DNA of 56,336 bases, from the NCBI GenBank assembly GCA_016782865.1, contig JADHXR010000026.1, positions 1 through 56,336 on the forward strand, given 5' to 3'. The position numbers and the translations under genes are program-made. The notes under the pieces were generated by a model. The model had not been told where the DNA came from, ran no database searches, and saw only the letters and a list, made by a program, of their open reading frames with translations. Positions 50,848 through 56,336 of this stretch are shown here, piece after piece. Numbering within the stretch: the first letter of the stretch is position 1; each line of letters opens with the position of its first letter. This DNA comes from Phycisphaerae bacterium. Its GTDB lineage: Bacteria; Planctomycetota; Phycisphaerae; Sedimentisphaerales; Anaerobacaceae.

Positions 50848-52770
50848 TCAGTTTTCAAAAGGAACCTGTCTGCCGTGCTTTTTTTCATGCCTTGCCATTC
50901 GCCTTGCCTTGCTTACAACCTTGCGAATGAAGATTTTGTCTGCACTCGTAAGTTTGCCGCGGCCGACATAACGCAGATAAAAACGCAGCCTGTCGGTCTT
51001 CGAGAAATCTCGACCGGGAGCGGAATAGTGAATCTGCGCGATATCTTTGACCTGAAATCGCCGGCTCAGAATAATCGGCTCAAAGGCACGTGCCAGGTCT
51101 ATCAGATAGAATCTCCCGTCATCACTGTAAAAGATATGTGCGAAGTAGAGGTCTCGATGACGGTAGTTTGTTTCGTGGAATTCCTTTATGAAGTCCGCCA
51201 GCCGGGCGGTGAAATCTCTTCTGGGTTTCAAATTCTCTCTGGCAGGGCGTCCTGTGAAACAGTCGGGCAATTTTCGTTCCAACGATGCGGCGTCCGGGAT
51301 TTCCTGCGTGATGATGAAGCTCCTCTTTTCGAAGAGATTGGCCCATTGCTCGCCGTAGCAGATAGTCTTCGGCGTATTTATGCCGAACGCCGTCAATCGG
51401 CTTGCTGCGACGAATTCGAGCAGGGCGCAGCTTCTCTTGCCGCGAGCACTTAGCCAGTTCTTAAGCTGGACCGAAACCGGCGGCCGGTCATAGCGTTTCA
51501 GGAATACCGTAGTTGCCCGCGGCGGCTGCGGCGCATCTATTTCAAATTGCACGCGGCTGCGAAAGCGGGCGAGATTTTCTTTATCCAGATTCGTGGCCGC
51601 TTCAAAGGAAAAAACACTGTCAACAGAGTTGAGACCCAACTTGCCCAGTGCCGACTCATGAACAGGATCTACGAAGAAAGATTCCGATGTTTCCACGAAT
51701 TCCTGTTGAGTCATAATTGCTGCGTGCTTACGGTCGTCTTCGAGCAATTCCTTCGCGGCGTCGCAGACCGTCTCGACGGTGATCGCCTGCATACACAGAT
51801 GTTCGCTCTGGCTGCAATCCGGCTTGCTGCAGGGCGCACAAGGGACGTTGCCGACGATTTGAATCTCGTTTTCGCATTCAGTGTCCGTCCAGGCCGGGTC
51901 GTTCGGCCCGAATAGAGTGACGACCTTGCGCCCCAGAGCTACCGCTATGTGGCGAGGCCCCGTGTCATTACTGATCACCAGATCGGCGACCGAGAAAAGG
52001 GCTTTGAGTTCGCCGAGGCTCAGCGACCTGTCTGTGAGGTTGATAAGCCCGTGTTCGCTCGAATCGCAGATGCTTTCTGCGATTTGTCTCTCGGCCTGCT
52101 CCGGTGCTACGGATATGAAAACCGCGGCGTTATAGTTCGTGATAAGCCAGTCGGCCGTTTGGCCAAACCGAACGTTGGGCCAGCATTTGCTCGGGCCGAA
52201 TGCTCCGCCGGGGACAATCACAACAATCGGCCCCCCGGCGTGGGCCAGTTCAGGCATCTTAGACCTGAGCCCTTCGGCCGCCTTTGGTTCGATAGACAGT
52301 CCGAGGCTTCTATCGGCGGTGTCGGCGTCCAGCCAGCAGGCGATGGCAAGATAATAGTCAATCATGGATCTCGGCTTGAATTTTCCGTCAGGCAGTCTCG
52401 GGCTGTGGAGTTTGTCGGTAAGTAGAAAGCCACGTTTTTCGCGAGCGTAGCCGATACGTGCCGGGATCCTCGCCAGGAAGACCGCCAGCGCCGAGGGGAA
52501 GGAATTCTTGAACAGAATAGCATGTGAGAATCTGTATGCCTTGAGCTGGGCCGCGATGGCCAGCGGATTCTTCGCCTTATGCTCAATCCATTCGTCATTG
52601 AAGGCGCTTGGTGACAAAGTCTCGCGAACTACGGAGCTGGCCAGAAACCAAATTTTTGACGATTTGAAATGTTCACGGATGGCACGCAGCGCTGGCGTGC
52701 AGAGAATAGCGTCACCCATTGGGGAGGGCAGCCACACCAAGATATTCGTATCTGGCTTCGCGCTTTGCAC
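50848..52770 (-). CDS. GT9 heptosyltransferase fused to a WaaP/InaA-like kinase
   Basis: A 640-residue two-part enzyme. The N-terminal part (about 1-340) is a family 9 glycosyltransferase: ILVWLPSPMGDAILCTPALR, VIVPGGAFGPSKCWP, LVISNDTGPRHIAVALG and LFGPNDPAWT. The C-terminal part (about 380-630) is a protein-kinase-fold lipopolysaccharide kinase, with FLKRYDRPP (ATP lysine), TNYRHRDLYFAHIFYS (catalytic loop) and YLIDLARAF (metal Asp). It could both add a heptose and phosphorylate it. It begins 5 bases after gmhB. Confidence 0.92.
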   Translation of the reverse strand: MQSAKPDTNILVWLPSPMGDAILCTPALRAIREHFKSSKIWFLASSVVRETLSPSAFNDEWIEHKAKNPLAIAAQLKAYRFSHAILFKNSFPSALAVFLARIPARIGYAREKRGFLLTDKLHSPRLPDGKFKPRSMIDYYLAIACWLDADTADRSLGLSIEPKAAEGLRSKMPELAHAGGPIVVIVPGGAFGPSKCWPNVRFGQTADWLITNYNAAVFISVAPEQAERQIAESICDSSEHGLINLTDRSLSLGELKALFSVADLVISNDTGPRHIAVALGRKVVTLFGPNDPAWTDTECENEIQIVGNVPCAPCSKPDCSQSEHLCMQAITVETVCDAAKELLEDDRKHAAIMTQQEFVETSESFFVDPVHESALGKLGLNSVDSVFSFEAATNLDKENLARFRSRVQFEIDAPQPPRATTVFLKRYDRPPVSVQLKNWLSARGKRSCALLEFVAASRLTAFGINTPKTICYGEQWANLFEKRSFIITQEIPDAASLERKLPDCFTGRPARENLKPRRDFTARLADFIKEFHETNYRHRDLYFAHIFYSDDGRFYLIDLARAFEPIILSRRFQVKDIAQIHYSAPGRDFSKTDRLRFYLRYVGRGKLTSADKIFIRKVVSKARRMARHEKKHGRQVPFEN

Positions 52771-52775
52771 CGATC

Positions 52776-53783
52776 TTATTTTCTCCCGTGCATCGTATAG
52801 AAGGTCAGCGCCATAAGCTGGAGAACTATTGCAAAGCCGAGCGCCATGAAGACCAGATTATCCTGCCTGTTCGGACTCATCAGAAACCATACCGTAACCA
52901 GCAGACAGAACAGGACAAGAACCTGCACAACGCCGGCCATGAGTCTCATTACGGAGAACTCATCGAACATTTCGGTCCGCTGCATGCTCTTCAACTGAGC
53001 CAGAATGTCGCCCAACAACTCGTCTGTTTTCGCAGTCGGGATATGCCGCTCCGGAGACTGCTCTTGCCGCTCCGGCTCAGGTTCATGCTGCTGGGCCTGC
53101 GGCTCCGGCTCAGCGGCCTCGCAAGCGTCCTGGGCAGCCTCATGATCATGAGTCGGCTCGGTCAGGTCGACGGCGGCTTCCTGGGACTGGGGCTTCTCGT
53201 CGCTCGGGCTGCGAAGGTGTTTTTTGATTATGTTGACCGCTTCCTTGATGTTTACAGCCCTGTAGTCGGGGCTCGCCCCATCCTGTGACATGTGTGAGCC
53301 GGCTTCTCTCTGATGCGAAGGCGTATCGATCAACACCGTCTTGCAGCCTGCACGCGAACCGGCCTCCACATCACTGCTGCTGTTACCGATACACCAGGAC
53401 TCGCCCAACTCGAGGTTCATATCGTCGGCTGCCTCCAGCAGCATACCGGGGTTTGGCTTTCTGTAGTTGCTTTCCTTGCGATACTTGGGCACTACGCCTT
53501 CCGGGTGATAGGGGCAGTAGTAAATATCATCCAGAAATGCGTTCTTTTCCGCCAGTAATTGCCTCATGCGTTCGTGAATTTCGGCAAGAACTTTCTCAGT
53601 GACAATGCCGCGAGCGATGGCCGACTGATTGGTGACGACGACAAGCTTATACCCGAGTTTCTTAAGCTCGATCAGCGCCTCGGCGGCCCCGTCAAGCAGC
53701 TTCACCTGGTCGGGGTCGTTGATATAGCCCGAGTCCTCGATCAACGTATCGTCACGGTCCAGGAATACAGCTTTGTCAGACAT
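52776..53783 (-). CDS. gmhB: Heptose bisphosphate phosphatase GmhB with a membrane tail
   Basis: Removes the 7-phosphate from D-glycero-D-manno-heptose 1,7-bisphosphate. The HAD-III core (about 1-190) has FLDRDDTLIED, VVVTNQSAIARG and KPNPGML. Three of the four zinc ligands of the E. coli enzyme are lost: the CPYHPEG loop keeps the first Cys, but the histidine is Tyr, and the CxC before RKP is SNY. A long acidic Pro/Glu/Gln-rich linker (about 195-255) and two C-terminal membrane helices (about 278-298 and 308-328) follow, which is unusual for this soluble enzyme. Confidence 0.9.
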   Translation of the reverse strand: MSDKAVFLDRDDTLIEDSGYINDPDQVKLLDGAAEALIELKKLGYKLVVVTNQSAIARGIVTEKVLAEIHERMRQLLAEKNAFLDDIYYCPYHPEGVVPKYRKESNYRKPNPGMLLEAADDMNLELGESWCIGNSSSDVEAGSRAGCKTVLIDTPSHQREAGSHMSQDGASPDYRAVNIKEAVNIIKKHLRSPSDEKPQSQEAAVDLTEPTHDHEAAQDACEAAEPEPQAQQHEPEPERQEQSPERHIPTAKTDELLGDILAQLKSMQRTEMFDEFSVMRLMAGVVQVLVLFCLLVTVWFLMSPNRQDNLVFMALGFAIVLQLMALTFYTMHGRK

Positions 53784-53806
53784 AATTTTAGAAATCCATT
53801 TCCAAT

Positions 53807-54391
53807 TTAACTGTTCGCAAAACTACGCTCTACAAGATCACAGATTATATGGTACGCCAGTTGATGAATCTCCTGGCTCCGCGCCGTGGATTCGGCGTCG
53901 GCGCAAAAGCAAATGTCAGCCATTTGTTCCAGCTCGCTGTCAGCCGTGCCGGTAAAGGCGATCACCCGAGCGCCTCTCTCCTTTGCCACCTCGACGGCCG
54001 CAATGACATTTGCCGAAGTGCCGCTTGTCGAGAAGGCCCATAGGAGATCGTCTTGCCGGACCAGCGCCTCAGCCTGCCTGGCAAAGACTCTTTCGTACGC
54101 ATAATCGTTGGCGATAGACGTAAGTACCGATGTGTCGGTCGAAAATGCTATCGCCGCCAGCGCCTTTCGCTCCCTGCAGAATCTGCCCACGAATTCGCCG
54201 GCTATGTGCTGAGCATCCGCAGCCGAGCCTCCATTGCCGCAAAGGTAAATCGTGCCGTCCAGCTCCAATACAGTCGTTATTGCATCGGCGATCGCCGCGA
54301 TTACTTCGACGCTACCTTCCTGGAGCGCAGCGACCATCTCTTTGTGTGTTTCGATGGCTTCAACAATATTGTTCTTCGTATCGGCGTTCAT
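53807..54391 (-). CDS. gmhA: Sedoheptulose 7-phosphate isomerase
   Basis: Converts sedoheptulose 7-phosphate to D-glycero-D-manno-heptose 7-phosphate, the first step to ADP-heptose. The 194-residue SIS-domain protein has LCGNGGSAADAQHIAGEFVGR, LWAFSTSGTSANVIAA and the C-terminal helix EIHQLAYHIICDLVE with its catalytic His. Its stop and start positions abut hldE (shared base at 54391), so they are co-translated. Confidence 0.96.
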   Translation of the reverse strand: MNADTKNNIVEAIETHKEMVAALQEGSVEVIAAIADAITTVLELDGTIYLCGNGGSAADAQHIAGEFVGRFCRERKALAAIAFSTDTSVLTSIANDYAYERVFARQAEALVRQDDLLWAFSTSGTSANVIAAVEVAKERGARVIAFTGTADSELEQMADICFCADAESTARSQEIHQLAYHIICDLVERSFANS

Positions 54392-55875
54392 CAGGGTTTT
54401 GCTTCCAGCGACTTCATTTTGTCAATCGTCGCGGTCGAACTTCGGCCCTCGACAAGCCGGGCGAGAGCAACCTCGCCTCCATAAGACTCGACAAATTCTC
54501 GACCGACGACGCCTTTCTCGGCCCAATCTTCACCCTTGACCAACACATCCGGCTTGACTTTCTTAATGAGGTTCAGCGGATCCGGCTCATCGAAAATGCT
54601 GATGTAGTCCACCATTTCCAAGGCTGCCAGGACGATGGAGCGGTCGAGTTGGTTGTTTATCGGCCGCTCGGGGCCTTTAATAGTCTTGACCGAGCTGTCA
54701 CTGTTTAGCCCCACAACGACGATGTCACCATGTTGCCTGCAGAATCCCAGATATTCGACGTGTCCTCTGTGCAGCACGTCGAAGCAACCATTAGTGAAGA
54801 CTATGGTCTTTTTCTGCCGGCGGCGCCGCTCAAGCTCATGGACCAGAGAATCGACGGCGCGCACCTTTGAGTTCGAGCCTCCGTTTCGGCGGGCAATCTC
54901 ATCGGCGATCTCTTCGGCGGTGACCGTCGCAGCACCGAACTTTTCCACTTCAATCCCGCCGGCGATGTTCGATAACTGCACAGCCGTTTCGTAATCGCAG
55001 CCTGCGGCCAGGCTCGTCGCGAGCGTTGCCAGGACCATGTCACCGGCTCCGGTAACGTCATAAACGCTTCGCGCCCGGGTGGGAATTATCTTGCCGGCGT
55101 CTTGCGTTTTCAGATACGCACCTTCCTTATCGAGCGTGATTACCACGGCCTGGAGTTTTAGCCTGTGCAAAAGGTCGTCTGCCGCCCTGGCTGCCGTCTG
55201 GGCATCTGTTATTTCAAAACCAACCGCAGCGGATGATTCATTGCGGTTCGGCGTAATGGCTGTTGCGCCGAGGTACTTCGAATAATCGCTTGTCGGTGAA
55301 GGATCGACAAGGACTTTCTTGTTCGCCTTGGCTGCCAGCTCTATCATCCGGCGGCAAAGCGAATCGCTGAGCAGGCCCTTATTGTGGTCTTGAAGGCAAA
55401 CGACATCAACCTCGCAAAGTTTCTGCTCATACGCTCGCAAGATCCTCTGACGCAACTCACCGGAGAGCGGCTCGGCGGATTCTTCGTCAATTCGAATCAA
55501 TTGCTGGCGGTGCAGATGCTGTGCCAGGCCTATCAGTCTCTGTTTGCTGACGGTAGGGCGATTGGCCGCCTCAAACAGTCCCGTGATGTCCACCCCGGCC
55601 TTGGTGAGTTTATCCTTCAGGATCACGCCGTTGGGGTCGTCCCCAATGACGCCCAGGCAGTATGCCGTCGCTCCCAGAGCGGCAAGATTGTCAGCCACAG
55701 AGCCCGCGCCACCGCAGCGGTACTCGGTTTTGGCAACTTTCAGCACCGGCACCGGCGCCTCGGGGCTGATCCTCACAGCGTCGCCGTAGACATAAACGTC
55801 GAGCATGAAATCGCCCACGACCAGGACCTTGGGCGAGCCAAGATTTGTCACAGTTTTCAACAGGTTTTCGTACAT
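54391..55875 (-). CDS. hldE: Bifunctional heptose 7-phosphate kinase / 1-phosphate adenylyltransferase
   Basis: Two steps of ADP-heptose synthesis in one protein of 494 residues. The PfkB-type kinase (about 1-335) has VVGDFMLDVYVYGDA, GGAGSVADNLAALG and DVTGAGDMVLATLA. The nucleotidyltransferase (about 350-490) has VFTNGCFDVLHRGHVEYL with the HxGH-type site, and GLNSDSSVKTIKGPERPI. Full length. It precedes gmhA and follows lpxK. Confidence 0.97.
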   Translation of the reverse strand: MYENLLKTVTNLGSPKVLVVGDFMLDVYVYGDAVRISPEAPVPVLKVAKTEYRCGGAGSVADNLAALGATAYCLGVIGDDPNGVILKDKLTKAGVDITGLFEAANRPTVSKQRLIGLAQHLHRQQLIRIDEESAEPLSGELRQRILRAYEQKLCEVDVVCLQDHNKGLLSDSLCRRMIELAAKANKKVLVDPSPTSDYSKYLGATAITPNRNESSAAVGFEITDAQTAARAADDLLHRLKLQAVVITLDKEGAYLKTQDAGKIIPTRARSVYDVTGAGDMVLATLATSLAAGCDYETAVQLSNIAGGIEVEKFGAATVTAEEIADEIARRNGGSNSKVRAVDSLVHELERRRRQKKTIVFTNGCFDVLHRGHVEYLGFCRQHGDIVVVGLNSDSSVKTIKGPERPINNQLDRSIVLAALEMVDYISIFDEPDPLNLIKKVKPDVLVKGEDWAEKGVVGREFVESYGGEVALARLVEGRSSTATIDKMKSLEAKP

Positions 55876-55910
55876 AAGAGCATAAGCTCACGGCAGCAAT
55901 GGGCCATCTG

Positions 55911-56336
55911 TCAGTCTTCTGCCGAGATTCTACTCGCTAACGTATCCTGAATCAAGGCTGTTAATCTGTCCTGACCGGCCAGGAATCTTATCTCGATTGC
56001 CAGGCAGGCAAAGGGCACAGTCGATTTTGAATCGTAAATCGCAGATCGTAAATCGCAAATTATCTTCGTCCAGTCTTTCTGCGTTGTGAGCACCAAATCC
56101 GCCCCGACCTTTTCAGCTTGTTCGCGAATATCAGCCAGGCAGTTGTCCGTGTAGTGATGGTGATCGTCATAGACTTTTGAGCCGACCAGCTCGGATCCCA
56201 GGGCCTCGATACTGTTCAAGAATGCACCTGGATTACCTATGCCGCAAAAGGCGAATATTCTCCTGCCCCTTAGCAGGCCGACGTCGACTTCTTCGTCGTC
56301 GGTCATTCTCGCAGAAACAGCGGCGTGTATCGATTT
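55911..56336 (-). CDS. lpxK: Tetraacyldisaccharide 4'-kinase, C-terminal part (runs off the window)
   Basis: Phosphorylates the lipid A precursor at the 4' position. About 141 residues are visible, and the frame remains open to the window edge. RRIFAFCGIGNPGAFLNSIE and VYDDHHHYTDNCL match the end of LpxK, as does LVLTTQKDWTKI. Residues encoded by 56030-56064 (ICDLRSAIYDS) come from a tandem repeat like the intergenic ones elsewhere, inserted in frame. The first in-window ATG (56306) is not the true start. Confidence 0.92.
   Translation of the reverse strand, partial: KSIHAAVSARMTDDEEVDVGLLRGRRIFAFCGIGNPGAFLNSIEALGSELVGSKVYDDHHHYTDNCLADIREQAEKVGADLVLTTQKDWTKIICDLRSAIYDSKSTVPFACLAIEIRFLAGQDRLTALIQDTLASRISAED
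56030..56064. repeat. AATCGTAAATCGCAGATCG-type tandem inside lpxK
   Basis: A heptad-like tandem of the AAATCGC type, inserted in the open frame of lpxK. The units match those at 48066-48097 in character. It is in frame and adds about eleven residues in a C-terminal loop. Confidence 0.5.

Noticed and set aside
1..56336. tRNA, rRNA genes and CRISPR arrays
   Set aside because: No cloverleaf-like segment with conserved T-arm sequence, no rRNA-like stretch and no regularly spaced direct repeats were seen by eye in the intergenic regions.

Overview
The window is most consistent with an anaerobic, Gram-negative-type bacterium of the Planctomycetota, probably Phycisphaerae/Sedimentisphaerales. This is inferred from the gene set, not from a phylogeny. 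The signs are a DUF1559-like prepilin with an H-x-DG-type motif, a nickel superoxide dismutase, DUF1573 and DUF5916-type proteins, ADP-heptose/LPS genes, and short dispersed intergenic repeats of a kind I associate with such genomes. The chromosomal backbone is moderately GC-rich. One block, about 34.95-48.13 kb, is clearly AT-richer.

Layout. 0-5 kb (minus): a GspE/PilB-type ATPase, then a two-gene unit for an exported deacetylase-fold protein and a CBM9/DUF5916-like protein. 5.2-12.7 kb (plus): an oxygen-defence cluster of PerR-like regulator, rubrerythrin, NiSOD, thiol peroxidase, flavodiiron protein, desulfoferrodoxin, ferritin, a second ferritin-like protein and rubredoxin, followed by G6PDH and a ZIP transporter. 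Together these reduce O2, superoxide and peroxide using rubredoxin and NADPH, and store iron. 12.8-15.9 kb: a TIGR02757 protein, an arsenate reductase and a transglutaminase-like protein. 16.1-19.2 kb: an Rrf2-type Fe-S regulator, a cupin, two related zinc ribbons (one fused to an HD domain) and a short-form Hcp, which looks like a nitrosative/redox stress operon. 19.7-34.9 kb is housekeeping: a prepilin, threonine-to-glycine catabolism (tdh-kbl), surE, nnrE, a HAD hydrolase, a UbiA-type transferase, an rRNA pseudouridine synthase, L28, and gatC/gatA/gatB. It carries two small mobile-element relics, a 244-bp MITE and a deleted GxxExxY cassette.

35.1-47.9 kb (all minus) is a defence island. 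Its type III restriction-modification operon has mod and res separated by four genes: a membrane protein, a TIR protein, an E2-like/SEC-C protein and a ThsB-like TIR protein. Upstream lie a SIR2-HerA pair, a small GIY-YIG protein, a 94-aa protein and a TIGR04141/DUF6119 protein. The island is bounded by a leftover tail of another restriction subunit on the left and a decayed DUF1573 gene on the right.

49-56.3 kb (minus) is an envelope cluster: lpxK (cut by the window edge), hldE, gmhA, an unusual membrane-anchored gmhB, a GT9-kinase fusion, a GT4 glycosyltransferase and plsY. These would make ADP-heptose and assemble and phosphorylate a lipid A core, with plsY feeding phospholipid synthesis.

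The best candidate for an undescribed system is the TIR / E2-like / membrane-protein cassette built into the type III R-M operon. No tRNA, rRNA or CRISPR array was seen.
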